A DNA stretch of 20,969 nt from UBA6183 sp964545895 (lineage in GTDB: Bacteria > Bacteroidota > Bacteroidia > UKL13-3). Position numbers and translations under genes: made by a program. The notes below the pieces were generated by a model. That model was not told where the DNA came from, did no database searches, and was given only the letters and a program-made list of their open reading frames with translations. Location of the stretch: assembly GCA_964545895.1 (NCBI GenBank), contig CAZJHS010000053.1, forward strand, positions 1 to 20,969, in the 5' to 3' direction. Below, piece by piece: positions 1-8,362 of the stretch (position 1 is its first letter; each line of letters begins with the position of its first letter).

Positions 1-3000
1 TTGGATCATCGCCTCAAAACTATACCTATGTTAATAGTGGTACTTTTAATGCTGTACTACAAATTACCACCGATAAAAACTGTATTGACAGAGATACTTT
101 AGCTATTACTGTTAAAGCAACACCAACTGTTGGTATTACCAATACTCCTAATACCATTTGTGATGGTAATTTGGTATTATTTGATGGAGTGGCCAATACA
201 ACTGCACCATCTACAATTACACAATACCGTTGGACTTTTGGCACTTCGGACACGCTGAGGGTTGAAGACACCACCTACAGATTTCCGAATACTGGGGTTT
301 ATAACGTACAGTTTTTAGCAGTTAATAATGTGGGTTGTAGCGCTACCGTATCTAAAAATGTAACTGTAAATCCAAATCCTGATGCACGATTATTTAGAAC
401 CATAGCATGCAATAATCAGTTTACACAATTTAAAGATAGCTCCATAGTTATTGGCTCGGGTAACAACATAAACCAATGGGGCTGGGATTTTACTGGTGAT
501 GGAATTATAGATAGCACAAGCCAACACCCACGTTTTAAATTTACAACTCCTGGTATTTACAAAACAAAGCTTACGGTTACTACTAATAACGGTTGCAGTA
601 ATACAGATAGCTTAACAACAACTGTAAATTTTACGCCTATTGTTAATTTTTCACCTGTATCAAACTCGCTGTGCCTAAACGATACTTTCACATTTAACAA
701 CACCTCAATTGGTGCATTTGCCTTTGGTTGGGATATGGGCGACAACACAGGAGAATACTTTGAAACAACAAATACTCCGTTTAAGTATATTTACCCCGAC
801 ACAGGTATGCACAATGTAAAACTTACGGGTTACAGTTTGCAAGGCTGCCGCGATTCGGCATATGCTATTGTTTATGTTAGGCCACTACCCAAAGCAAACT
901 TTACGGTAAATGATACGGTAGGATGTGCGCCAAAAAACTTTAGCTTTAGTAATACATCTATTTTAGCCAACGGATACAAGTGGCTTATTGGTAATACAAC
1001 AACTACTACATTAACCAACCGAACAGATACTTTAATAAGTTTAAGCGCACAGATTGTACAAGTAAAATTAGTAGCCACAAACCAATACAATTGCACACCT
1101 GATACCGCAGTAAAAACGCTGTATACCTTTAGCAACCCAACACCAAATTTTACTATAAGTAAGGATAGTGGTTGTGGGCCTTTACCGGTAATATTTACCA
1201 ATACTACACCAAATGGTTTAAGCTACACTTGGCAATTAGGAAATGGCAACACAGCTGCAACACTAAACGCTGCATCAACCTACATGGCCTCATTAAATAA
1301 TGATAGCATTTACAGTATAAAATTAATTGCAAGTAATGGCCCTGGTTGTACTGATAGCATAACTAAAACGGTTCGTGTGTTTCCAAAACCAAGTAGTAAC
1401 TTTAATCCAGTTACCACAAGTGGCTGTGCTCCATTAGCGGTATCATTTAGCAACTCATCAACCCATAACTACGGAGGCAATATTGCTAACATGAGCTTTA
1501 ATTGGGATTTTGGAAACAATACTACATCAACACAACAAAATACAGTGGCAACCTACACCGCATCACTAACTAAAGATACGGTATACAACATTAAATTAAT
1601 TGCATACAGTAAGTTTGGTTGTAGCGATACCTCAAGTAAAAGTATTACTGTGTTTCCTAATCCTAAGGCACATTTTTTAACTACAAATGCACAAGGTTGT
1701 GGCCCATTGTATACTTCATTTATTAATCAATCAATACCTAATGATACTGGAACAATAGCCATAATGAGTTTTAATTGGATTTTTGGAAATGGTTTTACAT
1801 CAACCCAAATAAACCCAAATAGTACTTACACCGCATCAAAAGTTAAGGATAGTATTTATTCTGTTAAGTTAATTGCCATAAGCGAGCATAGTTGCCGCGA
1901 TACCGCTTTACAAAACATACAAGTGTTTCCTAATCCAAATGCATCATTTGTAAAAAGTAGCAGTAGTGGTTGCGCTCCATTAGGTGTAAATTTTACTAAC
2001 ACATCAACCCCTAACGATACTGGCACTATTAACATGATGAGTTTTTTATGGCAATTAGGCAATGGAAATACCACATTAAGTCAAGATGCTAGTACAAATT
2101 ATGTTGCAAATATTTTTACTGATACCACTTACACCATTAAACTTAAAGCCATTAGCGAACATGGTTGCCTTGATAGTACTTTGCAGCAAGTGGTGGTACA
2201 CCCAAAACCCATTACAGCATTTACGCAAAATAAAAACTCGGGATGTGGACCACTAAATGTTCAATTTACCAACCAAACACAATTAGCAAATAAATATTAT
2301 TGGAATTTTGGCGATGGAGATACATCTACTTCAAGCAACCCATCTCATCTTTTTAACTCTTATTATATTTACGATTCTGTTTATCCTGTAAGGTTATCTG
2401 CTCAATCTCAGTACGGCTGTTTAGGCGATACCGTAAGTACACTAATTATTGCACGCTACAAACCTATTGCCGATTTCTTTGCGTTACAAGATAGTATTTG
2501 TGGCACAGGCAATATTGCGTTTTTTAATGCATCACTTGGCGGAATTCAGAGTTTATGGAATTTTGGTAACAACCAAAATTCAACAGCAATAAACCCCGTG
2601 AGTAGTTTTAACGGCTTAGCCAATAAAGACACTACTTATGCCATAAAATTAATTGTAAACTCGCCATATGGTTGTAGGGATACTGCAATAAAAACAGTAA
2701 AAATAAATGCCTACCCTATTGCTCAATTTAACAATGTAGTGGCCAATTGCACACCATACCAAGTGAACTTTACAAACAGCTCGGTAAGGGGTGTAAAATA
2801 TCATTGGGATTTTGGTGATGCAACTACCGACACCGTATTCAATCCTAGTAAAGTATTTGCTAATAATTTTGCGCTTATTAATCGTACTTATCCTGTTTCA
2901 CTTACTGTAACCTCGGCAGGTGGATGTATAGCAACAGCATCGCAAAACGTGGTTGTTTACCCACTACCAACTGTAAGTATTACCGCTACAAAATCTCAAC

Positions 3001-4517
3001 GTTGCGATACAGCTGAATTTAACTTTTTAAATGCCACACAAGGTGCAAGTAATTACTTTTGGAACTTTGGCGATGGGTTAAATAGCACGCTGATAACGCC
3101 TAAACACTTTTATAACTCGCACCCATTAAAAGATACTACCTATCAAATTAAGTTAATAGCAACAACCAGTTTTGGATGTAAAGATAGTGTGCAAACTGCT
3201 GCTGTGGTTCATCCTCTGGTAAAGGCTAACTTTACGGCAAACACAACGCAAAGTTGTCAAAATTTAGATGTTCAGTTCCAAAACCAATCAAACAATGCAG
3301 TAAATTATTTTTGGCTATTTGGCGATGGTGGTGGTACAACAATTACCAACCCCAATCACTCCTACGCCAATGTAGGAAACTACAATATTAAACTTATTGC
3401 TTACGATCAATATGGTTGTACTGATACAGTGCAGAAACCAGCCTATATTAACATATACGAAATACCAAAAGCATTATTTACATACAGCCCTTTTGCACCG
3501 CAATTGCCTAACACTTTAGTAAACTTTACCGATAGAAGTTATTTAAGCTCAGGCACGTTAAATTATAACTGGCATTTTGGCGATATACTAAGTACTAGTA
3601 ACACATCAACTAACCAACATCCGAGCCACATATATACTGACTCTGGTAATTACACCGTGAAACAAATTGTAACTAGTAACTTTGGATGTACGGATACTTT
3701 TGAGAACACCATCTACGTACATCCTCGTAAACCAATTCCAAGTTTTGATATTGATGTAAGCGAAGGGTGCAAGCCACTTACAGTTACATTTACAAACACA
3801 TCAACATATGGTGATAGTTACGAGTGGGACTTTGGGGATGGAAATGGTTCAACAGAAAAAGACCCAACACATACTTATACACGCGATGACATTTATACCG
3901 TAAAACTGAAAGTTTTTGGACCTGGTGGTGATTCAGTTTTAGTGAAGCAGCAATTATTAACTGTGCATGATTTACCGCGTGCAAGATTTACTGTTAACCC
4001 AGCAATGGTTTATTTACCAAATGCACACAGTACATTTACCAACACTTCGTTTGATGCCAATAAAAGCAAATGGTTTGTGTATGATTCTGTACTAACTGAA
4101 ATTTTTACTGACACCAACTACCACAGTGGATTTGATTTTAAACGAAGCGGAGAATACTCGGTAAAACTTGTAGTGTACAATCAATACAATTGTACAGATA
4201 CATTTTACTTGCCCAACAGCATAACTGTAGATTTGCACGGAATTGTTACCATACCTAATGCATTTACACCAAATGGCGATGGCAAAAACGAAACATTTAA
4301 ACCTGTTGTATCGGGTGTTAAAAATGAAGGCTATATGCTAAAAATATACGACAGGTGGGGCATGCTTATGTTTGAAACAACCGACCCATACGCAGCATGG
4401 AACGGTGAGGTAAATGGCGCACCAGCAGTTAGCGATGTATACATTTGGTTACTTGAAGGTTTTTTTGCAACTAACGAGCGCTTTACTAAAAAGGGCCAAG
4501 TTACATTACTTCGTTAG
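1..4517 (+). CDS. Giant PKD-repeat surface protein with type B T9SS C-terminal domain (5' end cut off by window)
   Basis: The frame is open from position 3 to the TAG at 4515-4517, so the true start lies upstream of the window; the TTG at 171 is only an internal codon. Seen: about 16 modules of 80-95 residues, most with a W-x-(F/L/M)-G-(D/N) core such as WDFGDG, WNFGDG or WQLGNGN, typical of PKD domains (Ig-like folds of extracellular proteins). The last module is degenerate. From about 4238 the protein ends in a roughly 92-residue domain with PNAFTPNGDGKNETF, then YDRWG and DVYIW. This matches the gliding motility-associated type B sorting domain used for T9SS export and cell-surface attachment. 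Most modules carry two cysteines. Probable role: a large adhesin or surface fibre; ligand unknown. It converges on the NlpC gene with a 4-nt overlap. Confidence 0.93.
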   Translation, partial: GSSPQNYTYVNSGTFNAVLQITTDKNCIDRDTLAITVKATPTVGITNTPNTICDGNLVLFDGVANTTAPSTITQYRWTFGTSDTLRVEDTTYRFPNTGVYNVQFLAVNNVGCSATVSKNVTVNPNPDARLFRTIACNNQFTQFKDSSIVIGSGNNINQWGWDFTGDGIIDSTSQHPRFKFTTPGIYKTKLTVTTNNGCSNTDSLTTTVNFTPIVNFSPVSNSLCLNDTFTFNNTSIGAFAFGWDMGDNTGEYFETTNTPFKYIYPDTGMHNVKLTGYSLQGCRDSAYAIVYVRPLPKANFTVNDTVGCAPKNFSFSNTSILANGYKWLIGNTTTTTLTNRTDTLISLSAQIVQVKLVATNQYNCTPDTAVKTLYTFSNPTPNFTISKDSGCGPLPVIFTNTTPNGLSYTWQLGNGNTAATLNAASTYMASLNNDSIYSIKLIASNGPGCTDSITKTVRVFPKPSSNFNPVTTSGCAPLAVSFSNSSTHNYGGNIANMSFNWDFGNNTTSTQQNTVATYTASLTKDTVYNIKLIAYSKFGCSDTSSKSITVFPNPKAHFLTTNAQGCGPLYTSFINQSIPNDTGTIAIMSFNWIFGNGFTSTQINPNSTYTASKVKDSIYSVKLIAISEHSCRDTALQNIQVFPNPNASFVKSSSSGCAPLGVNFTNTSTPNDTGTINMMSFLWQLGNGNTTLSQDASTNYVANIFTDTTYTIKLKAISEHGCLDSTLQQVVVHPKPITAFTQNKNSGCGPLNVQFTNQTQLANKYYWNFGDGDTSTSSNPSHLFNSYYIYDSVYPVRLSAQSQYGCLGDTVSTLIIARYKPIADFFALQDSICGTGNIAFFNASLGGIQSLWNFGNNQNSTAINPVSSFNGLANKDTTYAIKLIVNSPYGCRDTAIKTVKINAYPIAQFNNVVANCTPYQVNFTNSSVRGVKYHWDFGDATTDTVFNPSKVFANNFALINRTYPVSLTVTSAGGCIATASQNVVVYPLPTVSITATKSQRCDTAEFNFLNATQGASNYFWNFGDGLNSTLITPKHFYNSHPLKDTTYQIKLIATTSFGCKDSVQTAAVVHPLVKANFTANTTQSCQNLDVQFQNQSNNAVNYFWLFGDGGGTTITNPNHSYANVGNYNIKLIAYDQYGCTDTVQKPAYINIYEIPKALFTYSPFAPQLPNTLVNFTDRSYLSSGTLNYNWHFGDILSTSNTSTNQHPSHIYTDSGNYTVKQIVTSNFGCTDTFENTIYVHPRKPIPSFDIDVSEGCKPLTVTFTNTSTYGDSYEWDFGDGNGSTEKDPTHTYTRDDIYTVKLKVFGPGGDSVLVKQQLLTVHDLPRARFTVNPAMVYLPNAHSTFTNTSFDANKSKWFVYDSVLTEIFTDTNYHSGFDFKRSGEYSVKLVVYNQYNCTDTFYLPNSITVDLHGIVTIPNAFTPNGDGKNETFKPVVSGVKNEGYMLKIYDRWGMLMFETTDPYAAWNGEVNGAPAVSDVYIWLLEGFFATNERFTKKGQVTLLR
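1377..2195 (+). repeat. Three tandem PKD modules with exact 273-bp period
   Basis: Inside the PKD-repeat gene, boundary codons of equivalent modules (VFPKP, VFPNP, VFPNP, VHPKP) fall at 1377, 1650, 1923 and 2196. That gives three consecutive units of exactly 273 bp (91 codons). Shared elements include GC(A/G)PL near the start, an FNW/FLW core, a Y-x-A tract, Y-x-(I/V)-KL and a C-x-D near the end. Neighbouring modules are 249-252 bp and more divergent, so this triplet probably arose by later internal duplication. Confidence 0.75.
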
Positions 4518-5035
4518 TTTACCCTACCAGCATCGGTATAGTGTTTTTTGTAGTAAGCTTCGTTTAAGTTGTTTATCATAACACCACGGCTTGTGCTTAC
4601 ATGCGCAAACCAACCATTTTTTAAATACACACCAACATGCGATACTTTACTGGCATTAATTTTAAAAAAAACTAAATCGCCTTCTTTTAAATTATCGCTA
4701 TCTTTTCGTTTAGTAGCTTTGTGCATTTCGGCAGCAGTACGCGGTAATTTATACTCGTAAACTTCCTCAAAAAGCAATTGTACAAAACACGAACAATCAA
4801 TTGATGAGGTTGTGCAACTACCTAATTTATGGGGTGTTCCCAACCACTTTGCTACAAATTTGTACAACTCAATATTATCAGATTTGTCCAACTCTAAGTT
4901 TAGCTTTTCGCTAAGTACTTTTAACTCTTTGTTGGTTCCTTTTGCTTTGTTATTTTTTGTAACGCCCTTTTTGCTTTTACAGGCTGTGCCTAATAAAACT
5001 ATCAACAAAAAAAAGAGGCCAATGTATTTCTTCAT
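4514..5035 (-). CDS. NlpC/P60-family cysteine peptidase lipoprotein
   Basis: Predicted peptidoglycan endopeptidase of the NlpC/P60 family anchored as a lipoprotein. From the ATG at 5035 the protein has 173 residues: a short MKK n-region, a hydrophobic stretch and a lipobox-like LGTAC with Cys19 followed by KSKK. The catalytic core is about residues 55-160: Cys81 in IDCSCF, His133 in SHVGVYL and His145 in FAHVS form the expected Cys-His-His set. The usual DCSGF motif reads DCSCF, giving a second Cys two residues after the nucleophile. A TTG at 5044 would add three residues (MRP), but the ATG leaves a cleaner signal peptide and has GAGG just upstream. The gene lies 30 nt after paaD, and its first codons overlap a strong terminator hairpin. 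The 3' end overlaps the convergent PKD gene by 4 nt. Confidence 0.88.
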   Translation of the reverse strand: MKKYIGLFFLLIVLLGTACKSKKGVTKNNKAKGTNKELKVLSEKLNLELDKSDNIELYKFVAKWLGTPHKLGSCTTSSIDCSCFVQLLFEEVYEYKLPRTAAEMHKATKRKDSDNLKEGDLVFFKINASKVSHVGVYLKNGWFAHVSTSRGVMINNLNEAYYKKHYTDAGRVN

Positions 5036-5042
5036 TGGCCTC
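5007..5042 (-). terminator. Intrinsic terminator after paaD, embedded in the start of the NlpC gene
   Basis: Read on the minus strand, GAGGCCAATG pairs perfectly with CATTGGCCTC (10 bp, 8-nt loop, arms at 5033-5042 and 5015-5024) and is followed directly by eight Ts (5007-5014). The hairpin starts 23 nt after the paaD stop. It contains the NlpC SD-like GAGG and ATG (5033-5035), and the T-run encodes part of the lipoprotein signal peptide. The structure is directly visible; termination activity is inferred. Confidence 0.8.
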
Positions 5043-5065
5043 AAATATCTTAAAATTTAGGTAAA

Positions 5066-5551
5066 CTACACTACTGCCTTAAAGCCTTCAAACGCTTGTA
5101 AGCAATTATTGCAATAGTGCATGCTGCGGCAAAGTGTTGCTCCAAACGGGCTTTTAAACTCCGTATTGGTACTGCCACAAAATGGACAAGCCACATGTTC
5201 CATGTTTTCCAATGTTACTTCACCCGTGTGCTTAACAGGTGGAGCCAAACCGTGTTTTTTTAAACACATCAACCCACGTTCGGTTAGCTTATTACTATCC
5301 CAAGGTTTATCAAAAGTGGTTACTACTTCTACTTCTGCAATACCAAATTCTTTTAACCTATCAGCCACCATTCCCTCCATCATTTTAATAGCTGGGCAGC
5401 CAGTAAACGTTGGAGTCATCTCTATAAATACGCTACTTTCGCCACGCACTTCAACCTTGGTAATTATACCAATATCAACCATACTTAAAGTTGGTATTTC
5501 TGGGTCTTTAACTACCTCTAAGGCTTGCCAAATTTCTTGCTCTGTGTACAT
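5066..5551 (-). CDS. paaD: PaaD, 1,2-phenylacetyl-CoA epoxidase maturation subunit (MIP18/DUF59 family)
   Basis: PaaD (PaaJ in older naming) is needed for an active phenylacetyl-CoA epoxidase, probably in iron-centre assembly. From the ATG at 5551 the protein has 161 residues, close to the E. coli length. The N-terminal MIP18-like domain shows DPEIP, DIG and the hallmark TPTFTGCPA. The C-terminal part is a zinc-ribbon-like four-cysteine module: CPFC, then C-x5-C-x2-C (LCRSMHYCNNC). An in-frame ATG at 5578 would give 170 residues and overlap paaC by 7 nt; the 5551 start was preferred because GGAAGG lies upstream of it and the encoded MYTEQEIW resembles the family start. It is the last gene of the paa operon and is followed by a terminator hairpin. 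Confidence 0.93.
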   Translation of the reverse strand: MYTEQEIWQALEVVKDPEIPTLSMVDIGIITKVEVRGESSVFIEMTPTFTGCPAIKMMEGMVADRLKEFGIAEVEVVTTFDKPWDSNKLTERGLMCLKKHGLAPPVKHTGEVTLENMEHVACPFCGSTNTEFKSPFGATLCRSMHYCNNCLQAFEGFKAVV

Positions 5552-5571
5552 AGATTTATATTTCCTTCCAA

Positions 5572-6327
5572 CTACCATTCGGCACTTGGATCAACACGAA
5601 AAACTTCGCTCATTTCATCAACTAATGGAGCTAAGTGTTCGGTGTGTATACTCTTACGACCACCAAAAACTGGAGCCCATGTATTTGAAGAAGGAATTTG
5701 TAAACTTGCTTTTTCAATAATTGGAGTTATCGTATCTAACCATCGTTTTTTCAAAGCTTCTTCGCCCACAAAAATTCCTTCTGCTATTAAATCGTTTTCA
5801 AACTCGCTAGTTTCAAACATACCTAATGCATAATTCCAAGCTTCGTTTAAAGCAGTTTGCATGCGAGCTTTACTCTCTTCGGTACCATTACCTAATTTTA
5901 CTACCCAAGTATTAGCATGAAAAACATGGTACTTTAATTCGCCTTTTATTTTGCGTGCCACTTTAGCTAAAGGCTCATAACTGCTGTTCGCTAAAAACTC
6001 AAAACGCAACTGATCGGCCACATCATACAAAAAGTGGCGCATTAAGCTAAAATCATAATCACCATTTGGTAACTCTACAAATTGTGCGTTATGGAATTGA
6101 TTAGCATTACGCGTAAAAGCAACCGTATCGGGCTCTTGCTCGCCAAGTTCGTGTAACAATTGAAACAGTGCTTGCGATTGACCAATTTTATCTTGAGCCA
6201 TTGATGAAAATGCAATATCCTCTTCAAGTATCGGACCTAAGCCAGTCCACTCACTATTTCTATGACCAATTATTAATAAATCATCGGCCATTTTATATAG
6301 CAATTCTTTTAATGCAATTGTATTCAT
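5572..6327 (-). CDS. paaC: PaaC, 1,2-phenylacetyl-CoA epoxidase structural subunit
   Basis: PaaC is the non-catalytic ferritin-like partner of PaaA in the multicomponent oxygenase that epoxidises phenylacetyl-CoA. The 251-residue length is normal. The family start is visible (LYKMADDLLIIGHRNSEWTG), followed by LEEDIAFSSMAQDKIGQ, where the second Glu-x-x-His iron motif of catalytic subunits reads DKIG. That fits the known loss of a full di-iron site in PaaC. LKYHVFHANTWVVKLGNGT is another conserved stretch. The start ATG is 3 nt after the paaB stop, so the two are translationally close; the end overlaps the longer paaD start candidate by 7 nt. Confidence 0.95.
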   Translation of the reverse strand: MNTIALKELLYKMADDLLIIGHRNSEWTGLGPILEEDIAFSSMAQDKIGQSQALFQLLHELGEQEPDTVAFTRNANQFHNAQFVELPNGDYDFSLMRHFLYDVADQLRFEFLANSSYEPLAKVARKIKGELKYHVFHANTWVVKLGNGTEESKARMQTALNEAWNYALGMFETSEFENDLIAEGIFVGEEALKKRWLDTITPIIEKASLQIPSSNTWAPVFGGRKSIHTEHLAPLVDEMSEVFRVDPSAEW

Positions 6328-6330
6328 ATC

Positions 6331-6705
6331 TTAAACTGTTTTGTGAGCTTTTTTATACTTGTTAATTTTATCCATCACTTTGTACCCACCGGCTTCGCGA
6401 TATTGTTTTTCGGGTGTAGTTTCAAACATATCCGCATCATCGTATTCAGATGCAAAAACGTTAGCAGTTTTTACAACCCAAATATTAGCAGTGATACTTC
6501 TTCGTCCGTATTGCTCTTTACCAAACAACAAGGCCATTTCTGGATTTGGTGCGTGTACTATACCTACGTGCATATGTTGGTCGCCACGTTTTTTTTGATG
6601 AAAAACTTCGTAAGTTTCCCAATTATCCATTGGAGTAAGAGGTTCAATGGTATTGTTTTCTTCTATTTGCTCGCGTGCAATACGCGGATCTAATGACTGT
6701 ATCAT
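6331..6705 (-). CDS. paaB: PaaB, 1,2-phenylacetyl-CoA epoxidase subunit
   Basis: Small accessory subunit of the phenylacetyl-CoA epoxidase that bridges PaaAC units. The 124-residue protein contains the family pattern: W-x-x-YEVFHQKKRGDQHMHVGIVHA, then the YGRRS and IWVVK motifs. The N-terminal 28 residues before NWETYEVF are longer than in E. coli PaaB, so an internal start such as Met26 is possible; the ATG at 6705 was kept because it lies only 14 nt after the paaA stop. It lies between paaA and paaC in the canonical order. Confidence 0.93.
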   Translation of the reverse strand: MIQSLDPRIAREQIEENNTIEPLTPMDNWETYEVFHQKKRGDQHMHVGIVHAPNPEMALLFGKEQYGRRSITANIWVVKTANVFASEYDDADMFETTPEKQYREAGGYKVMDKINKYKKAHKTV

Positions 6706-6719
6706 AATTGTTAAATGTA

Positions 6720-7709
6720 TTACGCTAGTGGGGTTACGTATTTTTCTGATGCATTGTAAAGTGCTTTACGCACCCAACGACCACGTTCTTCGGCCATTCT
6801 GCGCACGGCTAAACGCTCGGCATTGCATGGGCCTCCGCCATTAATTACGCGTTTAAACTCATCCCAATCTGGCTCGGTATAATCCCACAATCCTGTTTCT
6901 TCGTTTTTCTTTAAATTAGCATCAGGCACAGTTAAACCTAAGTCCCAAATTTTAGGAACATACATATTTAAAAACTGTTGACGCATATCGTCATTGCTGG
7001 CCATTTTTACTTTCCAACGCATTAAAATTTCGGTGTGTTGCGAAATTTTATCGCTAGGACCAAAGAAGTGCATAATTGGTGGCCACCAACGTGTTAGCGC
7101 CTCTTGAACCATTTTGCGTTGAATAGGTGTTCCAGTGGCAAGTGTTACCACATTATCATGGCCGTATTTTAAATGAAAACTTTCTTCGGTACAAATTCTA
7201 TCTAAAGCACGGCAATATGGACCATAGCTACCTTTAGCATTAGCCACTTGATTAATAATTGCACCAGCATCAATTAACCAAGCAATAATGCAAGCATCAG
7301 CCCAAGTAAAAGCAGGGTAATTAAATACGTTACTGTATTTGCTTTTACCTGTAATTAAATCGTTGGTCATATCCTCACGACTTTTGCCTAAAGTTTCGGC
7401 AGCACTGTATAGCAATTGTGCATGGCCTACCTCGTCTTGAACTTTAGCCATTAAAGCCATTTTACGTTTAAACCCTGGCGCACGTGTAATCCAAGTACCT
7501 TCAGGCAATGCACCAATAATTTCTGAATGACCATGTTGCTCAATCATACGGATTAATTGTTTGCGATACTCTTTAGGCATCCAATCTTTAGGTTCAATTT
7601 TTTCGCCACGTGCAATACGTGCTTCAAACTCGGCTAATTTAATGGGATCCTCGCCTGCTATCATAGCATTGGCTTTTTCATTAGGATCGATGTAAGCATT
7701 TCCGTACAT
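6720..7709 (-). CDS. paaA: PaaA, 1,2-phenylacetyl-CoA epoxidase catalytic subunit
   Basis: Catalytic di-iron subunit that, with reductase-supplied electrons and O2, converts phenylacetyl-CoA to its ring-1,2-epoxide, the committed step of aerobic phenylacetate breakdown. The 329 residues match the family. Both Glu-x-x-His iron-binding motifs are present: DEVGHAQLLYSAAE (E93, H96) and CTEESFHLKYGHDN (E176, H179). The conserved RAPGFKRKMALMAKVQDE and WWPPIMHFFGPSD stretches are also visible. It is the first paa gene, 37 nt after tetR on the same strand; no separate promoter was recognised in that gap, so co-transcription with tetR is likely. The reductase gene paaE is not in this window. Confidence 0.96.
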   Translation of the reverse strand: MYGNAYIDPNEKANAMIAGEDPIKLAEFEARIARGEKIEPKDWMPKEYRKQLIRMIEQHGHSEIIGALPEGTWITRAPGFKRKMALMAKVQDEVGHAQLLYSAAETLGKSREDMTNDLITGKSKYSNVFNYPAFTWADACIIAWLIDAGAIINQVANAKGSYGPYCRALDRICTEESFHLKYGHDNVVTLATGTPIQRKMVQEALTRWWPPIMHFFGPSDKISQHTEILMRWKVKMASNDDMRQQFLNMYVPKIWDLGLTVPDANLKKNEETGLWDYTEPDWDEFKRVINGGGPCNAERLAVRRMAEERGRWVRKALYNASEKYVTPLA

Positions 7710-7746
7710 ATATATTCGTTATTAGTTTTTAATTTTGGGTTGGTGG

Positions 7747-8358
7747 TTATGGTTTATAGTTGATGTCTGTAACCAATTTTTTTCTTAATCCGCCTAAAAT
7801 AAAATCACTTAGTTTTTGTGCAATTTGCTCGGCATTCATTTTACCAGTTGGGTTGTACCATTCGTTAATCCAATTAAGGGTTGATAGTATGGTAAGAGCA
7901 GCAAATTTTTCGTCTACATCATCAAAAATATCTTCGTTCTTGCCTTCTTGTACAATAACACGCATGCCTTGCTCGTAGGCATCACGTAGTGCTCTAAATT
8001 CGGTTAATTTAGGCTCGGTTAAATGTCTCCAATCTTGAATAAAAACGGTAGAAAAATGAATGTTTTGTGTAAGTATTTCAACATGGTTTTTAATGGCCAT
8101 GCGTAACTTGTCTTCAGCATTAAAATAAATATCATTAACCTCGGCAATTGCCGTTGTAAGCTTACCAGCCAAATCAAAACAAATTACCTCAAGCAACTCA
8201 TCTTTTGATTTTATGTGGTGATATAAACTTGCGGCTTCCATCCCAATTTCTGCGGCTAAATCTCGCATAGAGGTTGATGCAAACCCTTTTTGTTTAAACA
8301 ACTGTGCAGCAGTATTGATAAGCTCTTGTTTTCTGTTTGATGTAAGTGTTTCTGACAT
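7747..8358 (-). CDS. TetR/AcrR-family regulator, probable repressor of the paa genes (PaaR-like)
   Basis: 203-residue transcription factor. The N-terminal DNA-binding domain is clear: INTAAQLFKQKGFASTSMRDLA, then EIGMEAASLYHHIKSKDELL, with the helix-turn-helix near residues 31-51. The remainder is the variable helical ligand-binding domain. TetR-type PaaR regulators in other phyla control paa genes and respond to phenylacetyl-CoA. The same role is inferred here from its position directly upstream of, and co-directional with, paaABCD. Its promoter carries a perfect inverted repeat at the expected transcription start, suggesting autoregulation and thereby control of the whole unit. The effector cannot be read from the sequence; other acyl-CoA ligands are possible. 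Confidence 0.9.
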   Translation of the reverse strand: MSETLTSNRKQELINTAAQLFKQKGFASTSMRDLAAEIGMEAASLYHHIKSKDELLEVICFDLAGKLTTAIAEVNDIYFNAEDKLRMAIKNHVEILTQNIHFSTVFIQDWRHLTEPKLTEFRALRDAYEQGMRVIVQEGKNEDIFDDVDEKFAALTILSTLNWINEWYNPTGKMNAEQIAQKLSDFILGGLRKKLVTDINYKP

Positions 8359-8362
8359 AATA

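Noticed and set aside
872..1201. Open minus-strand frames opposite the PKD-repeat gene (also at 557-748, 1856-2074, 3790-3984)
   Set aside because: They lie wholly inside a well-supported gene, have no recognisable domains and reflect the repeat-biased composition of the other strand.
171..4517. TTG at 171 as the start of the PKD-repeat protein
   Set aside because: The frame stays open to position 3 and encodes the end of another PKD module (YTYVNSGTFNAVLQ), so the gene starts outside the window.
1..4517. CRISPR-like array from the repeated segments
   Set aside because: The repeats are coding PKD modules of 250-273 bp with diverged sequence and no uniform short repeat/spacer layout.
5121..5720. 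Plus-strand frame of 199 codons across paaD/paaC
   Set aside because: It is antisense to two clear paa genes, has no family signature and no promoter.
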